Origin: Rossellomorea aquimaris
Lineage (GTDB): Bacteria > Bacillota > Bacilli > Bacillales > Bacillaceae_B
Reading direction: 5' to 3'
NCBI RefSeq assembly: GCF_000935355.1
Contig: NZ_JXZC01000004.1
Span: 210,150-274,149, forward strand
DNA: 64,000 nt
Part shown: piece after piece, positions 24,710 to 33,988 of the stretch
How positions within the stretch are numbered: the stretch's first letter is position 1
Layout: each line of letters starts with the position of its first letter
Translations under genes and position numbers: made by a program
Notes under the pieces: model-generated
The model's database searches: none
What the model saw: the letters and a program-made list of their open reading frames with translations, nothing else
What the model was told of the DNA's origin: nothing

Positions 24710-25609
24710 ATGAAACCATTAAACGCATCTCTTTGTGTGCTGATCGGTGCCAGCTCATACGGAATTCATGCTTCTGTCGTGAAGCTTGGATTTGCTGAAG
24801 GATACTCCGTGTCAGAAGTGACGGGTGTTCAATATTTATTTGGAGTGGTCATGCTATTCCTGGCTTTTCTTTTTACGAAAAAAATCAACCTAAGTAAAAA
24901 ACATTGGATTTCGCTCCTGGGAGTCGGGGTTTTGCTCAGTATGACGGGGATCTTTTATGGACTCAGTCTTCATGCAGTACCAGCTTCCATTGCGGTTGTC
25001 ATGCTTTTTCAATTTACGTGGATCGGCGTTTTGATTGAAACCATCTATATGAAGAAACTTCCTTCTATTAAAAAGTTGGTGTCTGTACTGTTTCTTTGGA
25101 TGGGAACTCTCTTGGCAGGCGGGATCGGCTCTTCATCAGGCTTCAGATGGATGGAAAACAGTATGGGGATCCTATTTGGATTCTTTGCAGCCATCACCTT
25201 CGCCCTGTTTATTTTCTTCAGCGGAAAAGTGGCGAAAGAAGTACCGACGATTCAGAAGAGTATGATGATCACCCTTGGTGGTCTGCTTGTCGTCCTTAAC
25301 GCGTTTCGCCCGGCTTTTCTAACAGACCCGGTGCAAATCGTAGAGATGGCTGACTTCGGATTTCTTGTCGGGATTTTCGGAAGCATCCTTCCTGTCGTCT
25401 TCTTCGCCATCGGCACACCCCATATCGATTCAAGTCTATCGACCATCATGGGGGCAGCCGAACTTCCGGCTGCAATCCTTGCAGCCATGTGGATCCTGGA
25501 GGAACAAGTCCTTCCCTTGCAGTTCATTGGAATCCTGCTCATTTTAATCGGAATTGCGATTCCCCAATTTCATATGGGATCTGCCCAACCGCGGAATCAA
25601 TACGGGTAA
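24710..25609 (+). CDS. EamA/DMT family transporter
   Basis: Drug/metabolite superfamily carrier of 299 residues, with ten membrane helices in two EamA halves (first half ending GIFYGLSLHAVPASIAVVM, second with SSLSTIMGAAELPAAILAAMWILEE). The second half shows the conserved pro-Glu pattern of amino-acid and metabolite exporters. The substrate cannot be read from sequence or context. ATG 24710 has AAAGGAGGGAGCGGG upstream. No operon partner: the next gene starts 259 bp on. Confidence 0.85.
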   Translation: MKPLNASLCVLIGASSYGIHASVVKLGFAEGYSVSEVTGVQYLFGVVMLFLAFLFTKKINLSKKHWISLLGVGVLLSMTGIFYGLSLHAVPASIAVVMLFQFTWIGVLIETIYMKKLPSIKKLVSVLFLWMGTLLAGGIGSSSGFRWMENSMGILFGFFAAITFALFIFFSGKVAKEVPTIQKSMMITLGGLLVVLNAFRPAFLTDPVQIVEMADFGFLVGIFGSILPVVFFAIGTPHIDSSLSTIMGAAELPAAILAAMWILEEQVLPLQFIGILLILIGIAIPQFHMGSAQPRNQYG

Positions 25610-25775
25610 AAAGGAAAGCTCTCTTCTTTGGTGAAGGGAGCTACTTTCCGGTGGAGGCTAAAACTCCTTTTATACCCTGAATGTGACCCCTTAAACCTAA
25701 ACCCCATCCTCATAACATCTGCAAACCCTTCCAATTTTCACAATTATTAAACCTTATTTTTTTAACCGTATTCCC

Positions 25776-25805
25776 TTTACAAAGGGTCTTGATGGGCTTT
25801 ATAAT
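25776..25805 (+). promoter_or_regulatory. Sigma-A type promoter of the yitT-like gene
   Basis: TTTACA (25776-25781), 18-bp spacer, TATAAT (25800-25805). Confidence 0.6.
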
Positions 25806-25867
25806 CCCGTTGTTCAACTTTTTACGGAAAACCAAAAAAAATTTTAAAGAAAAAGGAGGTTGCGGTG

Positions 25868-26716
25868 ATGCGACAAAGAATATTTTCCTTCTTAATGATG
25901 AATCTCGGAGCATTTCTTGTTTCGGTGAATGTCCATTTTTTCTTATCGCCTAATAATTTAGCGACAGGGGGAGTCAGTGGATTGTCGATCATCATGAACG
26001 ATCTGTTTCCTGGAATATCCCTTGGACTGTTCATGATCATCATCAATATCGTATTATTTATCGTCGGTGTGATCTTTCTCGGCTTTAATTTCGGTGCGAA
26101 AACCATTTACGCAAGTTTCGCCCTTTCATTCTACGTTTGGTTATTAGAGAGAGTTGCCCCGATGAGCGCTCCATTAAGTGATGATATCTTAATTCAATTG
26201 ATCATCGGTCAATGCATTGCCGCAACCGGTATGGCCATCGTGTTCAACCAGCAGGCATCAACGGGTGGGACAGATATCGTGGCCCTGATCTTTAATAAAT
26301 ATTTCAATATAGATGTAGGCAGAGGAGTTCTACTGGCTGATTTATCAATCGCCATGTCCTCCGCCGTACTATTCGGACCGCAAGTCGGAATGTATGCATT
26401 CTTCGGTGTCATCCTGAACGGACTGGTCATCGATTATGCATTGCAGCAATTCAATTCAAATAAAGAGATTGTGATCATAAGCAGGTACAGCGATGAGATC
26501 AAGTCTTATATCGTTCATGAACTGGGAAAAGGAGCTACGATTCATACGGCAACGGGAGCATTCACTTCCGATGAAAAGGAAGTCATCACGACCATCCTTG
26601 GTCGCAAGGACTTCTCCAAGTTAAAAGGGTTCATCACCCAGGTCGATAATCGTGCATTCATCACCGTTCACACAATGAATGAAATCCTTGGTCAAAACTT
26701 TAAACGACTGGCATAG
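25868..26716 (+). CDS. YitT family membrane protein (DUF161/DUF2179)
   Basis: A 282-residue protein: five to six membrane helices with the YitT pattern FFLSPNNLATGGVSGLSII and QASTGGTDIVALIFNKY, then a C-terminal cytosolic DUF2179 domain (GKGATIHTATGAFTSDEKEVITTI). Bacillus has several paralogues (YitT, YvjA, YqfU, YxkD, YpjC, YdeO-like); I do not assign one. ATG 25868 is favoured over GTG 25865 by spacing from AAAGGAGG. Function unknown. A promoter and a terminator bracket it, so it is monocistronic. Confidence 0.88.
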   Translation: MRQRIFSFLMMNLGAFLVSVNVHFFLSPNNLATGGVSGLSIIMNDLFPGISLGLFMIIINIVLFIVGVIFLGFNFGAKTIYASFALSFYVWLLERVAPMSAPLSDDILIQLIIGQCIAATGMAIVFNQQASTGGTDIVALIFNKYFNIDVGRGVLLADLSIAMSSAVLFGPQVGMYAFFGVILNGLVIDYALQQFNSNKEIVIISRYSDEIKSYIVHELGKGATIHTATGAFTSDEKEVITTILGRKDFSKLKGFITQVDNRAFITVHTMNEILGQNFKRLA

Positions 26717-26721
26717 AAACA

Positions 26722-26755
26722 AAGCTTCACCTTTCAATAAGGTGGAGCTTTTTCT
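26722..26755 (+). terminator. Terminator after yitT-like gene
   Basis: AAAGCTTCACCTT / AAGGTGGAGCTTT stem with TTTTT, a few bases after the stop. Confidence 0.85.
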
Positions 26756-26841
26756 TTGTCAAAAAATATTATCCTACTTTCCAGAAAATAAAGGAAAATC
26801 TTGGGCTCTTCCTGTATAAATAGAAGGTAGGGGGTGGAAAT

Positions 26842-28479
26842 ATGGAGAAAGAAGAGTTTGAACGCCTGGAACGAAAAATCAGCACTCTTGAAAAAGAGCT
26901 GTACCTTGTGAAGAGGCAGTTGATACAAGCGAAGAGTGAAAGTGAAGTGCCTGTCATTCATAAAGCTAAAGTGTATGAAGAACCCGAGAAGCAGTTACCT
27001 GCTGAGGAAAGTGAGCCATTCATCGAAAAAGAACCATTCGATTTCTCAGTGGAGCGCTGGCTTCCAAAAGTGTTTTTGTTTGTTCTATTGATAGGCAGTA
27101 TCTGGGGCTTTATGGCTGCTTCTCAAAATGGATGGGTTACGCCTGGGTTGAGGGTGTTGACGGGGGCTGTCATCAGTATCGTGATGTATTTCTTAGGGGA
27201 ACGGTATATCAGGGATCAAAGGAAATTAGCCCTCACGCTGCTGTCGGGGAGCATCGTCCTTTCGATCATTACGTTATTCTCAGCAAACATTTTATATGGA
27301 TATATAAGTGGACTCATTACGAATCTACTATTACTCGTCATTATTTCTGTCGGCCTGTGGATTTCGCATAAGCATGGTTCTGAAGTTGTCCTGTGCTTGA
27401 TCGGGGCAGGAGCGTATCTGTTTCCGTTTATTTTCGCAGGGGACGAACGGAATGAGTGGTTGTTTTACGGATATGAGTTAGTATTGTTCTTTGTGTTAAT
27501 GACCTTCAGTACGGTGAAACGATATCGGATTGCCTGGAATATTCATTATTATTTACTTTATTTTTCATTGTTTTTCTTTGCGGCCTTTGGAGTAGGGGCG
27601 ATGACGCTGACGGTTCTGGTTCCATTTGCAATTCAGCACGCCTATATTTTACTGTTGATCGTACTTAACCGGGATGAACGGGTGAGTGCCGAAATGATTC
27701 CGGCTCTGGTCACGGGCTCATTCATTCTTCTTGGATTATTGAATGATATTTACGCAGGGATCCCACTCTTTTATTATGTGATTTTCGCTGGGGTGTATAT
27801 AGGCGTTTCGTTCATTGAACCGAAGGAGAAGAAACAAACAAAGGATGTCCTCCTGGTCTTAGGCTTCCTGCATGTGCTCCTCTTCTTGTTTGAACTATTC
27901 GAATACGATTGGCGCTTTGTCTTAGTCGGCCTTCAGGCTACTGCCCTTTTATGGCTTGCAGGAAGAAGGGAAAGCTATCTTGGTTTGATCGCTTCCATTC
28001 TTTTGATGATGTGTTCCTTCCTCGCAGTTCTGGTCGGTGCATCTGATGATTTCTTTACGATTGAACTGCCGATTTTTGTGATCGCTTTTGGCTATGTGTA
28101 CCTGTTTACCCGATACAATAAGAAAGAGTCGTCTTTCTTAAACGTGTCGACAACGGCGATTAAAGTCGTGTTGACAGGGCTTGTGATGTTCTTCGTGTTA
28201 CGATTGACGGATTTCATTGTAATCGGCTGGGATTATACCCCGCGTACCACCGCCTTCACCGTAGCGATTGCGGCTCTGTCCATTGCTTATCTCATCTACG
28301 GTGAAAGTAGGAAGGACGCCTTTTACCGATGGGTGGGGATCAGCTTTTTAGCTCTGGCATTGGTGAAATTCTTCCTGGCTGACCTTGTGTTTCTTGATTT
28401 CACGATCCGTGCCATGATCCTTATACCGATTGGCGTGATCGGCCTTGTGCTATCAAGGATTTTGTATAGAAAAGAATAA
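26842..28479 (+). CDS. DUF2339 polytopic membrane protein
   Basis: A 545-residue protein with an N-terminal coiled coil (residues about 1-35, EEFERLERKISTLEKELY), a Glu/Pro-rich linker and then about 14 hydrophobic segments with the DUF2339 opening pattern FDFSVERWLPKVFLFVLLIGSIWGF. It is shorter than the typical 700-900 residue DUF2339 proteins. Function unknown. GGGGGTGG precedes ATG 26842. Confidence 0.75.
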   Translation: MEKEEFERLERKISTLEKELYLVKRQLIQAKSESEVPVIHKAKVYEEPEKQLPAEESEPFIEKEPFDFSVERWLPKVFLFVLLIGSIWGFMAASQNGWVTPGLRVLTGAVISIVMYFLGERYIRDQRKLALTLLSGSIVLSIITLFSANILYGYISGLITNLLLLVIISVGLWISHKHGSEVVLCLIGAGAYLFPFIFAGDERNEWLFYGYELVLFFVLMTFSTVKRYRIAWNIHYYLLYFSLFFFAAFGVGAMTLTVLVPFAIQHAYILLLIVLNRDERVSAEMIPALVTGSFILLGLLNDIYAGIPLFYYVIFAGVYIGVSFIEPKEKKQTKDVLLVLGFLHVLLFLFELFEYDWRFVLVGLQATALLWLAGRRESYLGLIASILLMMCSFLAVLVGASDDFFTIELPIFVIAFGYVYLFTRYNKKESSFLNVSTTAIKVVLTGLVMFFVLRLTDFIVIGWDYTPRTTAFTVAIAALSIAYLIYGESRKDAFYRWVGISFLALALVKFFLADLVFLDFTIRAMILIPIGVIGLVLSRILYRKE

Positions 28480-28484
28480 ACACA

Positions 28485-28514
28485 TTGCAAAAGCTTTCAG
28501 AATAATTATATAAT
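28485..28514 (+). promoter_or_regulatory. Promoter of the ABC-F leader transcript
   Basis: TTGCAA (28485-28490), 18-bp spacer, TATAAT (28509-28514), 45 bp before the leader peptide start. Confidence 0.65.
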
Positions 28515-28558
28515 GGTGATAGTAACTAACGTGTAATGGAAAAGGAGGTGGAATTGAG

Positions 28559-28672
28559 ATGAATCGTTCTGTAGGATTGCGTGGGAAGTATTTAGACTAT
28601 ATTTACATTTGCCGTGCAATTTTTCATGCATTTGCGTTCAAGGGGACACGTATGCCCTTTTTTAGCAAATGA
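28559..28672 (+). CDS. Putative 37-residue leader peptide of the ABC-F gene
   Basis: A short frame with a very strong site (AAAGGAGGTG, 8-10 nt upstream) encodes MNRSVGLRGKYLDYIYICRA and continues IFHAFAFKGTRMPFFSK. It is too short and unlike an independent protein, and is followed by three hairpins, two with U tracts, before the ABC-F start. This is the layout of ribosome-mediated attenuation, as described for B. subtilis vmlR and erm/msr-type genes: antibiotic-stalled ribosomes on the leader would favour read-through. The inducer is unknown. Confidence 0.6.
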   Translation: MNRSVGLRGKYLDYIYICRAIFHAFAFKGTRMPFFSK

Positions 28673-28730
28673 ATATGAATACTGAACGGTAAGAGGTCTC
28701 AATTCCAATCACTTTTCTATAAAGAATCGG

Positions 28731-28760
28731 AAAAAGGGGGCGTTTTCGCTCTCTTTTTTT
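28731..28760 (+). terminator. Attenuator terminator 1 in the ABC-F leader
   Basis: AAAAAGGGGGCG / CGCTCTCTTTTT with a TTTT loop followed by seven T, 60 nt after the leader peptide stop and 140 nt before the ABC-F gene. Confidence 0.75.
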
Positions 28761-28781
28761 ATTCCTTCTTTAATAAAAGGG

Positions 28782-28842
28782 GAAGTGCCAGCGCACTTCG
28801 ATCAGCCATGGGTGAGCCGTCTGCTTCCTCATGGCTTTTTTG
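28782..28842 (+). terminator. Second hairpin pair in the ABC-F leader
   Basis: First GAAGTGC-CAGC-GCACTTC (28782-28799), then GCCATGGG / CCTCATGGC with TTTTTT (28805-28841). The second looks like another intrinsic terminator. Confidence 0.65.
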
Positions 28843-28895
28843 TGATCATAACGGAACCTCTTACCTTAAAATAGATGACCGAAAGGAAGAGGAAC

Positions 28896-30773
28896 ATGAT
28901 ACTATGCAGTGCACAGGAATTAAGCAAGATGTTTGGAGGACATTTAATATTTGAGGAATTATCCTTTGAAATACCGGAAAGAGCCAGAATCGGTCTCGTT
29001 GGAAGAAATGGGACAGGGAAGACGACGATATTTAAATTATTATCAGGAGTCGAATCCCCTGATAAAGGTCTCGTTCATTTAAAAAAGGGGGCCAAGGTAG
29101 GTTATCTTGCACAAATCCCTCACTATCCGGAAGGGACCAAGGGAATCGACGTATTACGCTCTGCGTTTTCCGATTTGATCAAGACCGGTGAGCGATTAAA
29201 AGAGCTGGAATGTCAAATGGGGACGGAGCAGGATGCTGATATCCTCAACCGTTTATTAGAGGAATACGGCAAAATTCAGGACCAATTCACCCTTGCCGGG
29301 GGATATGAAATGGAATCCAATATTTCCAGAATTGTGAACGGACTTGATATCAGTGAACTAGTCGGGAAAGACTTCAATGACTGCAGCGGCGGTGAACAGA
29401 CAAAGCTTTGTTTAGGGTTGATCCTACTGCAAAAGCCTGACCTCCTGCTCCTTGATGAACCAACGAACCACCTGGATATTGGAGCCGTTGAATGGCTGGA
29501 GGAATTTTTGAAGGAGTATGAAGGAACCGTAGTCTGTATTTCCCATGATCGCTATTTCCTAGATAACGTGATTACAAAGGTATATGACCTAGAGGATGGG
29601 GAATTGACGATTTATCACACGAACTACTCCGGTTTTGTGAAGGAAAAGGAAGATCGCTTGATGATCGAATTTCAAGCCTATCAGGAGCAGCAGAAGAAAA
29701 TCAAGAAAATGAAAGAAGCCATTAAACGCCTGAAGGAATGGGCGAATCAAGCTAATCCTCCCAACGAAGCTCTCCATAAACGGGCTCGTAACATGGAAAG
29801 GGCGTTGGAACGTATGGAGAAGATCAAGCGCCCGATCCTGGATCGCAAGAAGATGGGCCTGGAATTCGAAGAGACAGATCGAAGCGGGAAAATCGTGTTT
29901 TCCATGGAGAATGTTTCAAAGTCTTATGGGGACAAAAGGTTGTTCAGTGACGCCGGTCTCCTCGTCCATTTCAAGGATCGTACCGCGATTGTCGGGCAGA
30001 ATGGAACCGGTAAGTCAACGATCATCAGAATGCTTCTCGGAGAAGAGACCGCCGATACCGGTGTTGTGAAAATCGGAAGTAACGTGAAATTAGGCTATCT
30101 TTCCCAACACTTTACGGTGACGGATCCCAGTGTCCGTTTGATTGATGCGTTCAGGGAAGAGGTTCCCGTGACAGAGGGGGATGCCCGGCATATACTAGCT
30201 AAATTTTTATTTTATGGGCCGAATGTGTTCAGGAAAGTGGGTCAGCTGAGCGGCGGAGAAAAAATGAGACTGCGCCTTGCCCAATTGATGCATCAGGATA
30301 TTAACTTCCTTGTCCTTGATGAGCCGACGAACCACCTGGATATAGATTCACGGGAGGTGTTGGAGGATGCCCTGGAGGACTTTAAAGGCACGATCCTGGC
30401 TGTATCTCATGACCGGTACTTTTTAAATAAGTTATTTAAGAAAACCTACTGGATTCATAAAGGGGAGCTCCATTACTTTGATGGACCCTATAGCTGGGCA
30501 AAGGAAAAGCTTCCTGAGCCGGTCCCACAGGAAGTGCCTGTAGCACCCGTAAAAAAACAAGCAGAGCCTAAAGCTGTTCCGATGAAACCGTCGCAGACGA
30601 TGGAAGAAATAGAAGCTGAGCTTGAAAGGGTTGAAGAAGTAATTTTTGCTATTGAAGAAAAGCTTCTCGCACAAAGTGACTTGGACATTCTTCAGGAGTT
30701 ATATATGGAAAAAGAACAGAAAGAGAAGGAACGGGACAAAATGTATCAGGAGCTAGAAGATTTTATGGATTAA
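28896..30773 (+). CDS. ABC-F family ribosome-associated ATPase, probable antibiotic resistance type
   Basis: Soluble protein with two ABC domains and no membrane part, 625 residues. Domain 1 has Walker A GRNGTGKTT, signature SGGEQTK and Walker B LLLDEPTNHLD. Domain 2 has GQNGTGKST, SGGEKMR and LVLDEPTNHLD. Between them is the ABC-F linker (P-site tRNA interaction motif) and at the C-terminus a coiled coil (MEEIEAELERVEEVIF). Starting at ATG 28896 (GGAAGAGG just upstream) instead of 28875 gives a normal N-terminus. The leader peptide and attenuators upstream suggest drug-inducible ribosome protection (VmlR/Vga/Lsa-like); the drug class is not deducible. Confidence 0.85.
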   Translation: MILCSAQELSKMFGGHLIFEELSFEIPERARIGLVGRNGTGKTTIFKLLSGVESPDKGLVHLKKGAKVGYLAQIPHYPEGTKGIDVLRSAFSDLIKTGERLKELECQMGTEQDADILNRLLEEYGKIQDQFTLAGGYEMESNISRIVNGLDISELVGKDFNDCSGGEQTKLCLGLILLQKPDLLLLDEPTNHLDIGAVEWLEEFLKEYEGTVVCISHDRYFLDNVITKVYDLEDGELTIYHTNYSGFVKEKEDRLMIEFQAYQEQQKKIKKMKEAIKRLKEWANQANPPNEALHKRARNMERALERMEKIKRPILDRKKMGLEFEETDRSGKIVFSMENVSKSYGDKRLFSDAGLLVHFKDRTAIVGQNGTGKSTIIRMLLGEETADTGVVKIGSNVKLGYLSQHFTVTDPSVRLIDAFREEVPVTEGDARHILAKFLFYGPNVFRKVGQLSGGEKMRLRLAQLMHQDINFLVLDEPTNHLDIDSREVLEDALEDFKGTILAVSHDRYFLNKLFKKTYWIHKGELHYFDGPYSWAKEKLPEPVPQEVPVAPVKKQAEPKAVPMKPSQTMEEIEAELERVEEVIFAIEEKLLAQSDLDILQELYMEKEQKEKERDKMYQELEDFMD

Positions 30774-30776
30774 TGT

Positions 30777-30812
30777 AGAAGGGAGGTGCCGCTGAAGCCA
30801 TCTCCCTTCCCT
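30777..30812 (+). terminator. Hairpin after the ABC-F gene
   Basis: GAAGGGAGGTG / CATCTCCCTTC stem 3 nt past the stop; poor U tract (CCCTTATTT). Confidence 0.5.
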
Positions 30813-30862
30813 TATTTCCAATGACCTTTGTATAATGGGAAAAAAGAGAGGATGAGAGAAGG

Positions 30863-31831
30863 ATGTCGAAAAAAGAAGTGATCATCATTGGTGGCGGCTT
30901 GTCAGGGATCATGGCTGCCAATACGTTAAAAGATAATGGAATAACCGATATCATTGTCATTGAAAAGAGTAGAAGTGTCGGAGGGAGACTCGCCACCAGA
31001 CGGATTCAAGACGGAAAAGCGGATCACGGTGCGCAGTTCTTCACTGTGCGCTCCACAGAACTTCAAAGGGACGTTGAGAATTGGCTCCAGGCAGGCTGGA
31101 TTAAAAAATGGTTCGGCAATCCCTACCCGCGCTACACCTCAGTCAATGGTATGAACGCCCTGGCCAAGAACCTGGCCGAATCCCTTCCAATAAAACTCAA
31201 CACAAAAGTTTCCTCCATCCGTGATGGGAGGGACGGACCTCTGGAAGTGGAGTTGGATAATGGTGAGAAGATCCTTGGTGAACATATCATTGTAACGGCT
31301 CCTGTACCACAGGCTCTTACATTGCTGTCTGAAATCGAGGCCACGGAGATGAACACTATCACATTTGCTCCATGTTTCGTGGGTTTATTCACATTTGAAA
31401 AGGAGAGCATCATACCTGTACCGGGACACAAGGACGAGCAGTTACCGCCGGGAGTAGAACGGGTGGTGGATCACTACAAAAAAGGAATTTCTTCAACAGT
31501 AACGGTGAGTGTGTATATGACGGGAGCTTGGTCGAAGGAGAGGTTTGACCTCGAGGGTGATACCATTTTGGGTGAAATTAAAAAGGTTGCAGAACTTCAC
31601 CTAGGAGATGAAAACCAAATAGTTGATTCACAATTGAAACGGTGGAAATATGCCGAGGCAGAAGAAGTCGTTCGTTCTCCTTATGTGGAGATCGGGAAGG
31701 ATCAGCGGGTAATCGTTTGTGGGGATGCCTTTTTAAGGGGAGATGATGAAGCGGGCAGAACCCGTTTTGAAAGTGCCTATTTATCCGGGATTTCAGCGGG
31801 TGAGAGAGTGGCAGTGAAGCTGAAGGGGTAA
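30863..31831 (+). CDS. FAD/NAD(P)-binding oxidoreductase, renalase-like
   Basis: Flavoprotein of 322 residues of the amine oxidase/renalase-like type. The N-terminal dinucleotide fold GGGLSGIMAANTL with VIEKSRSVGGRLATRR and the renalase-type HGAQFFTVRS stretch are clear. A second conserved region (FESAYLSGISAGERVA) closes the FAD site at the C-terminus. ATG 30863 has GAGAAGG upstream. The substrate is unknown. The coding sequence contains a GGGACGGACCT core (31230-31240; residues DGRDGPL), which may be coincidence. Confidence 0.8.
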   Translation: MSKKEVIIIGGGLSGIMAANTLKDNGITDIIVIEKSRSVGGRLATRRIQDGKADHGAQFFTVRSTELQRDVENWLQAGWIKKWFGNPYPRYTSVNGMNALAKNLAESLPIKLNTKVSSIRDGRDGPLEVELDNGEKILGEHIIVTAPVPQALTLLSEIEATEMNTITFAPCFVGLFTFEKESIIPVPGHKDEQLPPGVERVVDHYKKGISSTVTVSVYMTGAWSKERFDLEGDTILGEIKKVAELHLGDENQIVDSQLKRWKYAEAEEVVRSPYVEIGKDQRVIVCGDAFLRGDDEAGRTRFESAYLSGISAGERVAVKLKG

Positions 31832-31937
31832 ATCACTAGTTTTTCAATATGACTTGAGGAGAGCCTGTATAACCATCATTTCATCAAGCAACACTAGAGA
31901 GAGTACATAAAATTCTATGATAAGAAGAGGAAAAAAC

Positions 31938-32453
31938 ATGAACATACAACTAAAGCAAGCGGGCTCAGAGCAACTCGATACCATCATGGACGTTTATATA
32001 AGATGCAAGAAAGATCTAGATGAAAAGGGATTGCTTCAATGGAATGATCAATATCCGAGCCGTGACTATTTTAAAGAAGAAATGAATGACGGCAATCTTT
32101 ATGTCTTAATGGTCAATGATAAAGTGGCGGGATCAGTGACCTTGAATGATTGGCAGTCTCCTGAGTGGTCGGAGATTCCATGGAAGCTCGCAAACGAATG
32201 GGTGATTCATGCATTGTTTCTTGATCCCCTTCAGCAGGGAAATGGGTTGGGGAAAGTATTCATTGAGAAGTGTGAGGAGCTTGCTCGTGAAAAAGGGTTC
32301 GAGAGTATCCGATTAGATGCGTATTCAAGGAACACGGGAGCCAATTCTCTATATGAAAAGATGGGCTATGAGTACCGGGGATCGGTCTATTTCACCTCTA
32401 AACCAGTGGGGCATCAGGAGTATCGCTGCTACGAGAAAGCACTGACTCTCTAA
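31938..32453 (+). CDS. GNAT family N-acetyltransferase
   Basis: A 171-residue acetyltransferase (RimI/PhnO-like). Motif A is VIHALFLDPLQQGNGLGKVFIEKCE (QxxGxG as QGNGLG) and motif B DAYSRNTGANSLYEKMGY. Start ATG 31938 follows AAGAGGA; a longer frame from 31917 lacks a site. Substrate not readable. Confidence 0.85.
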   Translation: MNIQLKQAGSEQLDTIMDVYIRCKKDLDEKGLLQWNDQYPSRDYFKEEMNDGNLYVLMVNDKVAGSVTLNDWQSPEWSEIPWKLANEWVIHALFLDPLQQGNGLGKVFIEKCEELAREKGFESIRLDAYSRNTGANSLYEKMGYEYRGSVYFTSKPVGHQEYRCYEKALTL

Positions 32454-32552
32454 GATTCAATGGTTGTTCAAATGTACCAAGGAAAAGTGCATAGGATAAA
32501 TGGTATACTCAAAGGTACAGCATGCGCTGAATAAGATAGCAGGGAAGCGATT

Positions 32553-33635
32553 ATGTTGACATCGATTTTGGATGAGGCGAGGGCCTTCATTGAGCAATGT
32601 TATCAGGAACTGAATAAAAGCGAAACAGACATGATGCTTCGCTTACGACAAATAGAAGATGAACTAAAAACAGAAGGAACTTATACCCATACCACAGAAG
32701 AGCTTGTGCACGGAGCGAAGATGGCGTGGAGAAACAGCAATCGCTGTATCGGCCGGTTGTTCTGGAATTCGTTGAACGTGTTTGACGAACGGGATGCCTC
32801 CACTGAAGTTGAGGTGTTCGAAGCGTTAGAACGGCACCTTGACTATGCATCTAACAATGGTAGAATCCGTCCGACGATCACCATCTTCAGACCGTCTCAA
32901 CCGCACCAAACGGACATCCGAATATGGAATCATCAATTGATCAGATATGCTGGATATGTTGAGGATGGGCAGTTTGCAGGGGATCCGCATTCCATCGATT
33001 TTACGAAGAAATGTGAGGAAATCGGCTGGAAAGGGCAGGGTACTCACTTTGATGTCCTGCCTCTCGTCGTGCAAATCGGGGACGGACCTCCACAATGGAA
33101 AGAGATTGATCTTGATCTGAGGTTGGAGGTTCCCCTACGCCACCCTGAATTTGACTGGTTCCGGGATCTTGGGTTGAAGTGGTATGGAGTCCCGATCATT
33201 TCTGATATGGAATTGAAGATAGGAGGCATCTCCTATAAAGCAGCTCCGTTCAACGGCTGGTATATGGAAACGGAAATCGGTGCAAGGAACCTTGCAGACG
33301 AGAATCGTTATAATCTTTTACCTAAAGTAGCGAGCTGTATGGGGTTGGATATGTCGAGAGCGGCAACTTTGTGGAAAGATAAAGCGCTGATCGAGTTGAA
33401 TATCGCCGTGCTCCATTCCTTTAAAGAAGATGGAGTCAGCATCGTCGATCATCATACGGCTGCTCAGCAATTCCGTTTATTTGAAGAGAACGAAAAGAGC
33501 GCTGACCGTGATGTGACCGGGGACTGGACATGGTTGATTCCACCTGTGTCACCGGCGACGACTCATATATTTCATAAAGAATACGACAATACGTGGAATT
33601 CGACGAATTATTTCTATCAGGATAGACCTTATTAA
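32553..33635 (+). CDS. nos: Bacterial nitric oxide synthase oxygenase
   Basis: Haem enzyme making NO and citrulline from arginine. It is 360 residues, the reductase-less bacterial form. The proximal haem Cys65 lies in [18 protein letters not shown]; the substrate-binding WNGWYM-like region reads [17 protein letters not shown], and the pterin/haem C-terminal part has [17 protein letters not shown]. It resembles B. subtilis Nos throughout. Electrons must come from a general flavodoxin or flavoprotein reductase, not encoded nearby. ATG 32553 has AGGGAAG upstream. NO made here may connect with the nsrR-hmp group at 48-50 kb. Confidence 0.95.
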   Translation: MLTSILDEARAFIEQCYQELNKSETDMMLRLRQIEDELKTEGTYTHTTEELVHGAKMAWRNSNRCIGRLFWNSLNVFDERDASTEVEVFEALERHLDYASNNGRIRPTITIFRPSQPHQTDIRIWNHQLIRYAGYVEDGQFAGDPHSIDFTKKCEEIGWKGQGTHFDVLPLVVQIGDGPPQWKEIDLDLRLEVPLRHPEFDWFRDLGLKWYGVPIISDMELKIGGISYKAAPFNGWYMETEIGARNLADENRYNLLPKVASCMGLDMSRAATLWKDKALIELNIAVLHSFKEDGVSIVDHHTAAQQFRLFEENEKSADRDVTGDWTWLIPPVSPATTHIFHKEYDNTWNSTNYFYQDRPY

Positions 33636-33636
33636 G

Positions 33637-33676
33637 GAGAGCTGTTTTCTGTTTCGCACAGAAAGCAGCTTTTTTA
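33637..33676 (+). terminator. nos terminator
   Basis: GAGCTGttTTCTGT / ACAGAAAGCAGCTT stem, TTTTTT tail, directly after the nos stop. Confidence 0.8.
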
Positions 33677-33904
33677 AAACGTAAAAGGCGGACGTTTGGA
33701 CACCTCATAATATTGAAACCAAAACCTGAATTCATCAAATAAGACATGGCCGTCGAATGTGAAATTCTCAAAGAAATCCTCAACTAATTCTGTGTCGGCA
33801 TCATCCATAATGCCGGTCACATAAAGAGGCGTCTTGAAGCGCTTGTATAAATCCTCATATCCATAAAAGCTGAACAAATCCTCGAGTTGTTGTTCATTCA
33901 TCAT
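33674..33904 (-). CDS. Small acidic protein, unknown
   Basis: About 76 residues, rich in Phe, Asp and Glu (ELVEDFFENFTFDGHVLFDEFRFWFQYYE). I do not recognise it. It begins at ATG 33904 or 33901 downstream of GGAAGG, in the order sortase, then this gene on the minus strand, 78 bp apart. A terminator-like hairpin (A-rich, about 33955-33990) lies between them. Possible but undemonstrated conserved Bacillaceae small protein. Confidence 0.55.
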   Translation of the reverse strand: MMNEQQLEDLFSFYGYEDLYKRFKTPLYVTGIMDDADTELVEDFFENFTFDGHVLFDEFRFWFQYYEVSKRPPFTF

Positions 33905-33988
33905 CTTCACCTTCCTTACTAGTAGGCTTTCTCTATCTTGTAAAAATATCCATAAAAAAACAGCAGCGGAAGAGTCCGTGCTGTTTTT

